This document shows positions 10,999 through 21,893 of a DNA stretch of 58,031 nucleotides, piece by piece. Source of the DNA: Chara braunii (Eukaryota > Streptophyta > Charophyceae > Charales > Characeae). The translations under genes and the position numbers were made by a program. Under the pieces are notes generated by a model that was not told the origin of the DNA, searched no databases, and was given only the letters and a program-made list of their open reading frames with translations. Positions within the stretch are counted from its first letter, which is position 1. The number at the start of each line of letters is the position of its first letter. The stretch covers positions 597,818 to 655,848 of the forward strand of contig BFEA01000523.1 of NCBI GenBank assembly GCA_003427395.1, read 5' to 3'.

Positions 10999-11650
10999 TT
11001 TTTTTTTTTTTTTTTTTTTTTAATTGGGACAAGGCTCCAATCTATTCGTGGGGAGCAGCACGTGCTGGGAACCGGGCCCAGCATCCCATATGAAAGTTTA
11101 CATAGAATTTTGAAAGTTTAAGATACCGAGGCCATTACCCGACTTTTGGCTAAGAAATTTTAAGCTTCTTAGGAAATTACTACGACAAACTTCAGAAAAA
11201 GATTCTGCCCACAACAAAACACACCACCACTGCAAATGCTCAAAGCTCTGTGGATCCCTAGTAACGCTTCTAAAGCTCTCCAGCACTGTCTTACTCCCTG
11301 CCGAGCTCTTCCAGGCCTCACACCCCAAACCTGCTAGGTTACAGGGCAACACAACTCGCCCGGCTCCGACCAGCGCCATCCCAGCAGCAACCCTTGGATG
11401 TCCCTTGGAATGCCCACCCCAAAGCATCCCCATATCTCTCTACCAGGCTCCACACTCCTGCATCAGCAGGTTACAGGGCAACACCCCAGCACCAGCCAGT
11501 GTCGTTCTGGCATCGAACAGCCGCAAATCACTGAGTATATCAGCAATGAAGCCATCTAAAATGAATTGCTAGGAGTCCCCAGAATCCTAAATCATTCTTA
11601 AGACCCCCATCGGCAACCATGAACAACCAACAAGACCTGTACAAACACTG
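10999..11650 (-). other. LINE 3' UTR copy, minus strand
   Basis: Read on the minus strand, this block matches 53520-54204 on the plus strand: both contain GATGCCA.AACGA..CTG, a GGGGATGCTTTGG block, GCCAAA.GTCGGGTAATGGC, then GGGATGCTGGGCCCGGTT (here) or its variant, and a poly(A) tail. Two copies at unrelated sites ending in poly(A) show this is the 3' end of a retroposon. The minus-strand open frame at 11098-11433 lies in this UTR and is not assigned a function. Confidence 0.8.
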
Positions 11651-11844
11651 AAATACCGGGACCGATACCCGACCTCACTTGAGAAAATATGAGAACAAAC
11701 CAATGTTTATCTGGCACCGGATTCAAGGTGAAGAGGTTCTACCCCCCCTCCAATATCCTGCTCAGTCAATCCCCTAGATCCAAGGGTAATCAATGCTGGC
11801 AGGAATCCCGCAATGGTGTGTCAGATGTACTCCAATCTCAGTCT

Positions 11845-11941
11845 GTATAAGGGACGCTGAACCCGTTTTCCAGCAGGTGATGCTCCATCTAGCTCCCAAC
11901 CAATAGATGGAGCCTCTCCCCAAGTGAAAAAAAAAAAAAAG
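11845..11941 (+). other. Short plus-strand copy of the LINE 3' end
   Basis: Contains GGGACGCTGAACCCGTTTTC, a CCAACCAATAGATGGAGCC box and a terminal A run at about 11927-11940. Its 5' limit is unclear. It lies head-to-head with the minus-strand copy at 10999-11650. Confidence 0.65.
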
Positions 11942-12022
11942 ACTAGCTACTCATGAGAGAACCTCTTTTTCCGAGCAGGCTGCGACACTTAAGAAACCAT
12001 CCTCCCGCTTCCTTCAACCCCC

Positions 12023-12425
12023 CTACTCTTCATCATCTTCCGACGAGCCGACCTCCTCCACCACATAGTTCGGAAGATGAAAACAGTAGGCAAGCAACCT
12101 CACCGAATCCCCTCATGGTTAAGGGCAGACTTCAACTCTTCGTCTTCCTTCGACGAGCCGACCTCCTCCACCACATAGTTCGAAGAAGAAGAAAAGAAGT
12201 AGTCCACCCAAAAGTGACCTTTGATTGTGTTTTACGAGACGACGACACTCAAAGAAACCATCCTCCCTCTTCTCTCCAATCCCCAACTCTTCTTCATCCC
12301 CCGACGAGCCGACCTCCTCCACCACATAGTTTGCGGGATGAGAAGTTGAACACCTTCCTCAACTCTTCCTCCTCTCACGATGAGCCGACCTCCTCCATCC
12401 ATAGTTCACAAGAGGAGGAACAGCC
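12023..12425. repeat. Four hairpins with a shared loop and covarying stems
   Basis: Four foldbacks at 12023-12089, 12130-12203, 12284-12348 and 12360-12425 each have a loop of about 26 bases containing GAGCCGACCTCCTCC and CATAGT. Arms are about 18-22 bases and differ between copies, yet each 5' arm pairs with its own 3' arm: CATCTTCCGA with TCGGAAGATG; CTTCGA with TCGAAG; CATCCC with GGGATG; CCTCCTCT with AGAGGAGG. Copies 1 and 3, and 2 and 4, are related through a duplication of about 259 bp. The region can be read as an acidic repeat peptide on the minus strand (EEVGSS), so a coding origin is an alternative. Confidence 0.75.
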
Positions 12426-12724
12426 GAAATCAGGTGAAATCACCAATCCTCTGCCCTCACCCAATAGGCGCAGCACCAACCCCACAAACCTCTTTCCTTT
12501 CTCCGGCAAGACTTATAACAGCTAAGCCACCATCTCAGCTGAGGCTATGCCCCAATCCAATTCCAATAGCTAGCCCTCCTCACCAGCGGGACGCAATATC
12601 ACCAACCATAAACTATCCCTCCCAACAGGTACCACACACCCTCAAAACACCTGACCCGCAAAGCGACAAAAGAGATGGGTATTTGAAATCAAATTCAGAA
12701 AACTTTTTTTGAAAACTCCAGAAA

Positions 12725-13461
12725 GAATCAGAAAAAGTCTCAACCAATACAAACAAAGGATATAGAAATTCCCCCCTGTCCCACCGCTGCCTCCACCAAA
12801 AAGGACCGCCCTTGATCATGAACACTCCTAATCGGCCCCAACTTGGGACAGACCCGTTTCCCCCCCTACTCCCACAAAGGCATCCAGTTCCCACCCAAAG
12901 TATGCCTTTGCCGACCCCTTGCCCTTGTCTGCCACCGTTGGGATATGATGCCGACCCATACATCTCTCCCAGCCCTAGAATAGAGCATCCCCCAAAATCT
13001 GTTCCATCTCCCTTCAGGGCAATCACCTCCCTCCTTGTGAAGCCCTTGCAGAGTAGAGCTCTCCCCCTCAGAACGAACCCACCACCCCACCAGAAATGAT
13101 TTGTTTATGCTTAAGAGAAGAATCAGAATTCTGAATGTTTCTGTGGATTATTTCCCCCCCCTCCCCTCCATCTCCCCCTGTCCCTCTGCGGCCTCTTATC
13201 GACCCCGATTTGGGACATACCTGCTTCCTCCCCCAACTTCCACTAAGGCATCCAATTCCACCCAAAGTATGCCTCAACCAACCCCTCACCCCTATCTGCC
13301 TCCGCTGGGATATGATGCCAACCCATACATCTCTCCCAGCCCCAGAATAGGTCATCCCCCAAAAATCTGCCCTCACTCCCTCCAGGGCATTTCAACCCCC
13401 ACCTTGTGAAGCCCCTGCAGAGTAGAGCTCTCCTCCTTAAAACCCCAACCCCCACCCACAT
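12725..13461. repeat. Tandem duplication, period about 367 bp
   Basis: Two units share TTGGGACA, GGCATCCA, CACCCAAAGTATGCCT, GGGATATGATGCC, CCCATACATCTCTCCCAGCC and GCAGAGTAGAGCTCTCC. Corresponding words are spaced about 367 bases apart (for example 12941 and 13308). The pyrimidine-rich content gives proline-rich open frames that I do not treat as genes. Confidence 0.85.
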
Positions 13462-13604
13462 TAGTGCGCCCAAAGGGGAATCAGAAATTAATAGTGGAGA
13501 AAAAGGGACAAGGAATTTAGGAAATAGGATTCCTAAAATATGAATGGAAGATCAAAAATTTCTGAAACTTATGATGAAGAAAGGGTAGATGAGATTTTTT
13601 GGAT

Positions 13605-13904
13605 TTTGTTGATGATGATGAATAACACCCTGATGATGACGAATAACACCCTGATGATGATGAATAACACCTTGATGATGACGAATAACACCCTGATGAT
13701 GATGAATAACACCCTGATGATGATGATGATTAGGATGATGGTGACGACCAACTCACTTGCTGATGTGAAAGGCAAACAACGCCTTGAAGAGCAGCATCGA
13801 ATGATGACAAACTGATGATGATGATGGTGAAGACAGAACGATGATGCTGATCATACTAAAGAGCAGCACCAACAGCCCCTATGATTACAAACTGAGGATG
13901 ATAT

Positions 13905-13940
<36 letters not shown>

Positions 13941-14500
13941 CGCACAGCGCCCTGTGATGACAACAGGATGATGATGGTGTTGTTGACGAGCACCTTTGAT
14001 GATAACCTAATGATGATGATGATAATGATGATGATGATGATGATGATAGGGATGAGCAGCACCCTATGATGATGAGCTTCGCCAACCGCGCCCTATGATG
14101 GTGAACGATTGATCATGGTAATACAACGATGAGTGACGAGCAGCACCCCTGATGAACGGCTCCTTAATTATGATGATGATACTAGCGTCGAACAGAAGTG
14201 AAGACCTACACCTTGATGATGTTGACGAGCAGTACCCTGATGATGATGATGATGGTGATGACGAGGAGCACCCTGATGATGATGATGAACCATTACCGTG
14301 ATGATGATGTCAAACCATGCCTTGTTGATGATGATTATTATTATTATGATGATGATGATGATGAGCATCACCCTAATGATGATGACGAACCACTACTGTG
14401 ATGATGGTGTCGAACCGCACCCTGTTGATGATGGTGTTGGTGGTGATCAACACCCCGTTGCTGATGACGAGCAGCGCCCTGATTATGCTACACATCTACC
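13605..14500. repeat. GAT-rich low-complexity tract with a nested 21-bp minisatellite
   Basis: Long GAT runs alternate with copies of GATGATGAATAACACCCT (about 13612-13720) and later GACGAGCAGCACCCTGATGA variants. Frames read poly-Met/Asp, poly-Ile or poly-His, so no protein is called. The tract lies just upstream of the 5'-truncated plus-strand LINE. Confidence 0.92.
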
Positions 14501-14681
14501 TCCTCATGATTGCAGTTGCCACTGCACTCGCACTTCAGTTTACCGAGGGCTGACTCCACTGTACTCCACAGGCGTCGACATAGCCAATGCCTCTCAGGCC
14601 ATATGCCACGTGCAAAAACGCAGTGGCAATGGAGTGAAACGTGGAACTCCCAGAAAAAGAAAAACGGGAGTCAGTCCAGCC

Positions 14682-15144
14682 CATGGGGATGAAGGTGCCT
14701 TGGCCCAACTCGCAGACCTGGCCCCAGAAACCCCACCGGAGATTGACCCCCGAGTATGGTTAGAGGACAGGTATTGGAGGGTGCCTAGGAAGTATAGAAA
14801 CGGGGACCCTGCTGACAAACACTGGGTGCACCTTCTACGTACTTGGAGGAAACTCCCCCCCCCCGACCGTCCTGCGCCAGAAAGGTGGGAAGAAATATTC
14901 AGGCAACCCCTCTTTGGCAACCGACTAATAACAGACCCCGAAGGGCGGGTACGGCAGCTTGGACACTCCCTGGAAGGGATGGGTGAAACACGGTGTACGG
15001 AGAGTTGGGGATTTATGGGACCAGGAGACAAGGAGTTGGAAGAACACGGTGTGGGGAGACCCGGGGAGGGGCTCCTTCCGTTCACTGAACCCAAGGGCCA
15101 CGGCGCCTGTCACTCGCCGCGCCCACTTCCGAGGTCCTCAGTGA
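14682..15144 (+). pseudogene. LINE ORF2 fragment, region between RT and zf-RVT
   Basis: The first frame reads DPADKHWVHLLRTWRKLPPP, PERWEEIFRQPLFGNRLIT and, after a one-frame shift near 14960, WVKHGVRRVGDLWDQETRSW. The pattern W..PLFGN..I followed by W...GV..VGDLWD is typical of the ORF2 segment after the reverse transcriptase in plant/algal LINEs. It continues on the same strand at 19563. It has no RT catalytic motif, as expected for a 5'-truncated copy. Confidence 0.72.
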
Positions 15145-16082
15145 TCAGGAGGTCGTAGCGGGAGCGATGGGGATGGTTGACCCCTCTGATAAACCGGTCC
15201 TATTAGTGTTGTCTCAGCCCGGAAATTTAAGGAAAACAACCACCAGAAATTAAATGCCTGTTGAGATTTGTTGATATAACCCGAAAGCTCAGTTCAACTC
15301 ACAGCGCATCAGTCAGCACAGATAATCCAAACCAGAAACACCGCAAGAAAATCAAACGGCTTTCTCATACATTCCGAGGCTGGTATCAAATCATGATTGG
15401 GGAATTCTTTCACTCGACTCTGAAGTAGAAATTGATATGCGGCGGTTTTGTTTTTTTTCAAGCTCAAAAGCAGAAAACAAAGAACTGCAGGATCTTGTCC
15501 ATACGGAGCCCCAAGGGCTGAAACCAAAACGCAGTGCGGTAATCTTTGCACTCTATTCAAAGACAGGCGCCCGTTTCAACGAGGTTCCCCTCTTTTATTT
15601 GTTTCCCTCTCTACTCAACATTTCTTCCTTTCTTTGTCTTCGCCGTTCTCCCTCTCTCTTCCCTTGTTCTCTCACTCTCAGGTCTCTCCCTCATTGATCT
15701 ACCTCTCCTCTTCCTTTCGGTCTGCCTCACTGCCCCTCAGCGGATTCAATCACCCAAGGAAATAGCCGAGTCCTTCACTGCTTGTCCAATTTTGTCGCCT
15801 AGGAGAAACAATGAAGCGTGTTGAATAAATATAAAAGAATTGATTAAAATAAAATGCTAGTATCCGTTCGCGAGATTGACTCAGAACGTACCTGCGTACC
15901 TGTCCCTTGCCTAAATCAGTCCTCAAACCAGTCAGCTTGCGAGCGAGCCATCGAACCACCCGCAAGATTGTTCTTATGTGGGGGCGCGCGCAGTAAGAGA
16001 GACGATCAGGAAGCCTAGTTCCGAGTAATTAAACAGTACAAAAGAAAGTTGAAATGACATCCCCCCACCTTGCTGCCCTTCC

Positions 16083-16370
16083 TCCTCAGAGTCTTAGTGT
16101 GTCTTTCCTCTCTCTCTTTCTCTCTCTCTGCGTGTGTTGTCTGTCTCTCTCTCGCCGTTCTCTCTTTTCTCCTCCCTGTTCTCTCCCTCTCTGTGCGTGT
16201 TCTCTCTCTCTTTGTGCGTGTTCTTTCTCTCTCTGTGCGTGTGCTCTCTCTTCTCCCCCCCTATTCTCTCTCTCTCTCTGTGCGTGTTCTCTCTCTCTCG
16301 CTGTTGCTGTCCTCCCTTTCTCACTCTCGCTGTTCTCTCTCTCCCACTCTTGCTGTTTCTTGTTCTCTGC
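16083..16370. repeat. Pyrimidine tract with CTCTCTGTGCGTGTT units
   Basis: Repeated CTCTCTCTCTGTGCGTGTTC units of about 28-34 bases. All six frames are open because of composition, giving Ser/Leu-rich and Arg/Glu-rich peptides; none is taken as a gene. Confidence 0.92.
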
Positions 16371-16379
16371 AATAAGCAA

Positions 16380-17010
16380 ATTTGTTGTGTGATTGCACCC
16401 GTCCCATCTCATGTATCTGGACCAGTTTAGAGCGCTGATTATTATTCAGCATTCCAAAAACGTTTTCGCGCAGCGGCGATACCAAAATCGACTCTCTCTC
16501 GTTTCCCTCTGTGTACGTGAAATGTCGAAACGGGCGGATCAGTGTACTGTTTCTCCCCTTTATCTAGTCCGGTTCAGCAACAAATCAGTGTCAAGAAATT
16601 CAAAAAAAAAGCGCTCGAACAGTGGTAACAGCGGGTCTTCTTCCGTTTTTCCCCAAGTACGGGGGTTGATGAATCGGGCAGATCAACGCCCGTTCTCTAC
16701 CATGTACCTGCACCGCTTTAGCGGATGAGTTCAATGTCGAATTTTCAGCATACGCTCAACAATGGTAATAGTTGAATCAACCCCAATTCCTCCCCTTTTT
16801 TTTCTTAAGTACGTGGTTTGATGGAGCGGACAGATATGCGCCTAGTCTCTGTCATGCATCTGGGCTGCTTTAGCGGATAGATAAATGTCAGATATTCAAC
16901 TTGTGAATGAACAGCCGCAACAGCGGTTTCAGCCCCCAATTTCTCTTCGAGTACGAGAACTCATGAAACAGGCGGATCGTTGCTCATCACTCAGTCAGTC
17001 TCCAACTCCG
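16380..17010. repeat. Diverged tandem array, period about 140-152 bp
   Basis: Four to five units. Anchor words are GTACGTGAAATGTCGAAACG (about 16514), GTACGGGGGTTGATGAATCG (about 16658), GTACGTGGTTTGATGGAGCG (about 16810) and GTACGAGAACTCATGAAACA (about 16949), each followed by GGCGGATC-like sequence. A second anchor CATGTACCTG / CATGCATCTG plus CTTTAGCGGAT recurs in register. No coding capacity is evident. Confidence 0.75.
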
Positions 17011-17199
17011 TTCAGGCTAAGTCAACCTTACCTCGATCGCTGTGAAGCCGCCTGTCAAGACGTGGACGTGATCGTCCTACTAGTGATCCGAATATCCCCC
17101 AGTGTCGAATTTTTCCCCTCGCGCGTGATCCGCAGTTTTCTCCTCTTACTCCATCTTACGAGAGGGGGAGTATCCAACAGTTACACAGTTTGATAACGG

Positions 17200-18660
17200 T
17201 TGTGAACGTTATGCTCTTCCCTTCATTCACACTGTCGGGTGTCGTACGCTCCCGCATTACCTCTGCGCCGTAAGCCATACCCATCAAATACTTTGACTTG
17301 TCTCTTCCCTCGTACTTCTGTTCACGCTCTCACGTGATGGTTGAAGCACTAGATCACTGAGCGCGCTTCGCGCCACTTTCCCGGTGACCTCCCCTTGGCG
17401 TGGTCGTGGGCCAGGTACACCTTGCCCGCCTACTCAGTACTCTCTCCAGTCTGAATCCATAGCGCACCGCTCTCCTCAACTGTAGCGGCTGTGCTGCACG
17501 CCCGTACCAGTTCGTGGCTCTTGCCCCGCGTCGACTCGCGAAGTGGGCTGAGTACACCTGGCAAGCGGTCCGAGTCTTCTCCCTTGTCCCAATGTCCGAA
17601 CGCTTCCCTCCCTGGGGCTTATACGGCCACAGCCCATCTTACTCAGGCTCCCCGACTCAGGGCCAGTAAGGCCCAGCGGACCAGCAGCGGTTGCCGACCT
17701 AAATTCTCCTAGGCGCCGGCGCAGGGCCTCAGTTTACACCCCACCCCATGGCCCACGCCTATACCAAACCTGCATATCGTGGCCTCCCCAGTCCTGCAAT
17801 GGCACTAGACCAATACGGTAATAATCATGCGGGTCCGAAAAAGGGTGATAGTGCCGTACCAGGCCTCACTCCGCAACTGCTCCAATTACAATATTATTGG
17901 TTGCCATTGACCCCCACTGACGGAATCGAATAGGGTGGAGCCGCACTGCCACTTAGCATTGGGCCAGTTATTGAGCTTGAAGGGTGGTGCTCCGGTGTCA
18001 TATCAGCATCGATCCAATGGGTTAGCGTAGGTGCCGAACCAAGAATATCTGCCCCGATGTATCCGATCCAAACAGTAGCGGCCTGTACCACACCGGTGCC
18101 GCGCCTGAATTAAACATTCGGGCCTGCAGTTTAATTCGGGCCTGCAGTGACCCGTACCGTGCCAACATCAAACCTGAACAACAGTCCGTGTCCAATGGCG
18201 AACCTGTGTCGTATCTCGAGGCTGGAAACTAGCACCATGTCGATGATGAACCTGTACAGCCAAGTCATGGTAGCGTCGATCCTATCCCAAACCCGGAAAT
18301 AAATATCGGCCCGCGGTGCCGCGTTGGTGCCGAACCGAACCGGCCCTGAAATATGTCGTGCACTGTAGAATGCTGCAATCCCGTAGTAATACCGCATCTA
18401 TATGATGCCCCACCTGTCCATGCCGAATACCGTAGAACGTAGCCATACCGGAATGACTCCAAACCTGGCCCGTATCAGATGATCAATCCTGAAACATGTA
18501 GCATACCGTAGAATGGCGCCACCCCACAGTAATACCAGACCTGAAAATAAATCACCGTAGGTGTTCCGAACCTGAAACAAATCGCCGGGAGGGCCCCGAA
18601 GTTGAAACACGTCGAGGCCTACCCCGTGGTGAAAGGTCCGAACTTTTCCCGAACCAGATA
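17200..18660. repeat. C/G-rich degenerate repeat array
   Basis: Short words such as CCGAACCTGAAA, GTAGAATG and AGTAATACC recur irregularly; for example GAAATATGTCGTGCACTGTAG (about 18338-18358, trailing base included loosely) and GAAACATGTAGCATACCGTA (about 18490) are about 140 bases apart. The array is too diverged to define a unit. No gene is supported. Confidence 0.4.
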
Positions 18661-19562
18661 TACCGAACCGAGACGGTGATCACATCGACATAAAAGAGCC
18701 GCGGGGCACAATTGAGCAACATAGTGGTAACTCCCTGCGTCCGTCAATTCCGCACTCATAGTACACAGGTTACGGTAAGGTTAGAAATCAGGGAAAATAG
18801 CTAAGCCTCGCACCCAAATCGCAATCACCGCAAAATTGCGAATAAATTGGGCAAAATCATGTGGACCATCTAATAATCACGGTTCCTTTCTCCCTTTTTA
18901 TCATTTTATTTATTCCTCTTATTTCTTAATTCCATTATCGAAAATAACAAAAATAAAAACGATCCCGTCAGGATTAAATTCGATGAAATTCAATTAAATA
19001 ATGAAAATCCTTGGTTTTCTTTTTCTCTTATCGGCTTTGAGCCCTTTTTCTTATTTTTAATTTTATTGTCGGAAATTCCAACAATTAAGGGTAGTCCCTT
19101 TAAAAATTAAATATCGGGGTCTTCGAATAAATAAAAGAATATTCCGTTTTTCTCTTCCTTTCTTTTGTTTTTAATTATTTTTCTCATTCTTAATTTTAAT
19201 ATTAAATTCAATTAAACGAAGGGCTCCGTCCTTGTGCCCGTTCGACTCCGTAAAAAGGCCTTGCCAAAGCTCACTCTTAATTCATTGTCCCGCGGCCGGT
19301 GGTTCCGGGGACAGGCCTAGAGCGGGCGGAAACAAGGTTGACTATAGGGTAGCTGTCAGGGCTGCGAAGCGGTAGTCCCTCTCGCCAATTTCTAGGGCTG
19401 GTCCTTACGGTTGACACATCCAAAATTAGGGTGACCTGACTACCCCTAATTTCTCCCAGCGGGTCAGACAAGACTCCCGACCGATTCCCTCTCAGACAAC
19501 TTTTCTACGGGTCAATCTCCCGGTATAAGGGCGACCGACTGGCTTTCGGTCGCCCGACAACG

Positions 19563-20908
19563 GGACAGATGCGAGCTTGGCTGCGGTATTGTCATCTCAC
19601 TGAGAAGGCACTAAATGAACTCATTGATAGTTTTCCCCTCCACTAGTACACCACCCTCAGAAAAGGCCCCTGCGTAAAGGAGGGAGATTGGGTGGGGCTG
19701 CCCGACCGTAACATGGAAGTGGGGCGGGTGCACCTGACAGATCCATCTCACATATTAATCGAAATCTTTTCCATTCAAAATGACGATGGGTTACAATGGA
19801 ACAAACAACCCTTCGTATGGAAGGAGCGAAAATGGGTCTATCGCATCAGGATCATTGAGGAAGGATGCCACCAAAAAGTGCATCGCTCAATGACCCCGAT
19901 CGAGGACCTCCCACTGCACCCCGATGAATGGAAATGGACCCAAGGTACCAGGCTTGGAAAAGGGGGGGCTGCCACACTGTCACTATATAATCTAAAATCT
20001 AAATCAGCCTACCGTATGCTTAACCCAAGAAGGGGCTGCGAGATCCTGTGGAAGATAGATGGTACCGCCACCTCAATATTGATCGCAGCCTGCTCAAGCC
20101 TATTCCATGGTTTGCACAGTATAGTCACAGACCTGCTAAAATCTCTGCCCTCCAATGGCAAATAGAACACAGATGTTTACCTACTAACGACTGGCTGATA
20201 GACCACACCCGACTAGAACAACATGGGAAGGCGCTGCCATGGTGTCGTAAATGCCTCCAGAGCTACCCTGGGAGGAGGTGGGCTGAAACTATTGAACACA
20301 TCTTTCTGCAGGGCCCTGCGTCTGTACTTCTGTGGAGAACCTGGGATAGGATCTGGCGGCATATTGTTCCTGGTGCGGAATGGCCATGGGATTGGAGGGC
20401 TATACTCCTGGGGTACTACCCGCAAATTCGGGAGAATATCTTTGAGGAGAATATGTTCAACTTGGGAAGAAGGAGCGTCCTATGGACCATATGGTGGAAG
20501 AGATGTATCCTTGAGATAGAAGGGGCACAGGTGGAAGACGGAGAGGTTATGGAACAGATCAGGACATTATTCCAACACGAAATTGCGACCCAATGGAAGG
20601 CTGTTAAAGACAAGCTTGACCAAATGCACAACTGGGGGGACATAAACAAAGTTATTTCTTGCTTCGGCAAGAAATGGCTGGGAAAGGAAAGGGAGGGATG
20701 GGTGGCCGAGGTAAAATGGTCCAGGTGTGATCTGTCTGAGAAGGGGCCACAGGAGGAACCCGGGTTAGAGATAGAAAGGGATTACCGGCTGGTCTTCCAT
20801 GATTGGACCAGTGTAGACCCTGGTGAAGCATTAAAGGCAGCTCAGGACTTCGCGGACCCCTTCCCCCCCCACCCACTCTCCTTAACAGAAATTCTGCTGC
20901 CTGCATAA
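19563..20908 (+). pseudogene. LINE ORF2 C-terminus with zf-RVT zinc finger
   Basis: Frames in order: MRAWLRYCHLTEKALNELID (from about 19567; stop near 19642), EGDWVGLPDRNMEVGRVHLT, then LPLHPDEWKWTQGTRLGKGG and LKSKSAYRMLNPRRG. After a frameshift near 20050 the zf-RVT domain follows: QWQIEHRCLPTNDWLIDHTR, CRKC, ETIEHIFLQGP (the usual final Cys is Gly), LLWRTWDRIW. The tail ends WLGKEREGWVAEVKW ... FHDWTSVDPGEALKAAQDF, stop at 20906-20908. The zf-RVT region is a C-terminal zinc finger of plant non-LTR retrotransposon ORF2 proteins. It is the same protein family as the minus-strand fragment at 22492-22800. Confidence 0.85.
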
Positions 20909-21649
20909 GCCAAGGGACCTAACAGGTAGCAGTTCTTCCATTCTTCCATTCTTCCGTTTATCCCCCTCCTAATAATCTTCAACAGTCTTCAACAGTCTTG
21001 CCCAGTCTGAATGGTCCAAGTGTAACATAGCCCCGCAGAAGAATACAATGCTTCAGTTCCTCTGTACTTCTCAAAAGACCCCAGCTGAAAGAGTAGTGTG
21101 GAGATGGGACGCTGGACCCGGTTTCCAGCACTTAGGCGTCACTCTCGTTCAGGTACTGTGTAGCAAAGGTTTTTCTTCAGTGTTCTTCTGTACTTCTCAA
21201 GTGATCCTGGCTGATTTTTGCTGATTTTACTACACTGTCAGCCTGTTTTTTGGTGCTTCAGCCTTTCAAACACATGCTATTGCAGAGTACAAAGGGCGTC
21301 ATGAGGATAGCTGGTGGATGGCAGAGGCTAGGGGTTGGAGGGAGACTCCACTGGTGCCCCCCGGTGGTCCCCCCGTCAATACCCGACCCTGCTGCTGGCT
21401 AGGTATGGAAGAGTAGAGTGGATCCGGGACGCTGGACCCGGTTTCCAGCACTTTGGCGTCACTCTCATTATGGTACCGTGCAGCAAAGATGTATTTATGG
21501 GACGCTGGACCCGGTTTCCAGCAGGTGTCGCTCCCCACCAATAGATGGAGCGGCCCGCCAGGCAAAGCCTCAATCCCGGTGGTTCTCTTATCACCACCAG
21601 GATAGAGGTCTTGCACAAAGGGCCTTTAAAAAAAAAAAAGAAAAAAAAA
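20909..21649 (+). other. LINE 3' UTR with three copies of the GGGACGCTGGACCC motif and a poly(A) tail
   Basis: GGGACGCTGGACCCGGTTTC occurs at about 21107, 21427 and 21503, the first two continuing as CAGCACTT.GGCGTCACTCTC and the third as CAGCAGGTGTCGCTCCCC with the CCACCAATAGATGGAGCGG box. It ends in an A-rich tail at 21627-21649. The same end box marks all other copies in this window. Small direct repeats CATTCTTC and CAACAGTCTT lie at 20935-21005. Confidence 0.85.
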
Positions 21650-21860
21650 GGGAGTCAGTCCAGCCGCCACATCAGCTTGTGACGTGGTATGGACAAGCGC
21701 CTTCAGTCACCTGCGTGTGCGCAAAGCGCCTGGTTTACAGAAGAGATGGCCACCATCGCCGCCGCGCGCTGTCACCATGGCCCACCTGTGCGATGCTGCA
21801 ACCCGGGGCGGAGCGCAGCGCTCCCGTTAGCGCCGCGCCCCGCCCCCAGTCCCTGTCTCC

Positions 21861-21893
21861 CTGATAGGGTCCCTTGAGGGCTCGTTCCTCACA
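21861..21893 (-). repeat. Detached terminal piece of element A 5' LTR
   Basis: CTGATAGGGTCCCTTGAGGG followed by CTCGTTCCTCACA matches the last bases of the 3' LTR at about 2986-3017. It is followed by ATTC, which equals the four bases before the element at 1860-1863. It is therefore the outer end of the interrupted 5' LTR, 10.9 kb from the rest. Confidence 0.8.

Larger units (their letters stand above)
15160..19560. other. About 4.4 kb of non-coding insertion inside the LINE
   Basis: Separates two collinear halves of one LINE ORF. No convincing ORF or recognised domain is present. It contains a pyrimidine tract, a 145-bp tandem array, a degenerate C/G-rich array and an AT-rich block at 18880-19210 with repeated TTTTATT/TTAATT words. 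Boundaries are approximate because no clean terminal repeat or target duplication was found. A solo long LTR or a non-autonomous retroelement would fit, but neither is shown. Confidence 0.5.
14682..21649 (+). mobile_element. 5'-truncated plus-strand LINE with 16-bp target duplication
   Basis: The exact 16-mer GGGAGTCAGTCCAGCC occurs at 14666-14681 and again at 21650-21665, directly after an A-rich tail (21627-21649). This is the expected product of target-primed reverse transcription. The copy begins inside ORF2, downstream of the RT domain, so it was dead on arrival. Its coding region is split by about 4.4 kb of foreign sequence (roughly 15160-19560), leaving about 2.5 kb of LINE. Confidence 0.78.
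10999..21860 (-). mobile_element. Nested insertion in the 5' LTR of element A, starting with a LINE 3' end
   Basis: The insertion point is bracketed by CTAATAGAGTCCCTT (10984-10998) and CTGATAGGGTCCCTT (21861-21875), 13 of 15 bases alike, consistent with a LINE-type target duplication. The left end is a 25-base T run (10997-11021), the poly(A) tail of a minus-strand element, followed by the LINE 3' motif at about 11033-11085. The right part contains further nested sequence, including the plus-strand LINE at 14682-21649. I could not delimit the original inserted element internally, so its 5' portion is assigned by the flanking repeat only. Confidence 0.65.
1864..21893 (-). mobile_element. Ty3/gypsy chromovirus 'element A', minus strand
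   Basis: The element runs right to left: 5' LTR (9928-10998 plus a terminal piece at 21861-21893), PBS, leader, gag, protease, RT-RNase H, integrase with chromodomain, PPT and 3' LTR (1864-3017). LTR termini are TG...CA. The 4-bp target duplication is ATTC at 1860-1863 and 21894-21897. Protease before RT-RNase H before integrase defines Ty3/gypsy, and the C-terminal chromodomain places it among chromoviruses. All ORFs are broken by frameshifts, nonsense changes and micro-duplications. The 5' LTR is interrupted by a 10.9-kb nested insertion. Confidence 0.85.

Noticed and set aside
11953-12525. 190-codon Pro/Ser-rich ORF
   Set aside because: Its phase runs through the hairpin repeats without shared peptide phase between copies; better explained by repeats and pyrimidine composition.
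13540-14401. Long open frames in the GAT tract (poly-Met/Asp, poly-Ile, poly-His)
   Set aside because: They follow entirely from trinucleotide repetition; all frames are open and no domain is present.
14298-14560. N-terminal extension of the LINE ORF into the GAT tract
   Set aside because: The 16-bp target duplication at 14666-14681 marks the LINE start; the upstream open frame is accidental repeat sequence.
16054-16430. Overlapping Ser/Leu-rich and Arg/Glu-rich ORFs on both strands
   Set aside because: Composition of the CT/GT pyrimidine tract; no motif, signal or conserved start.
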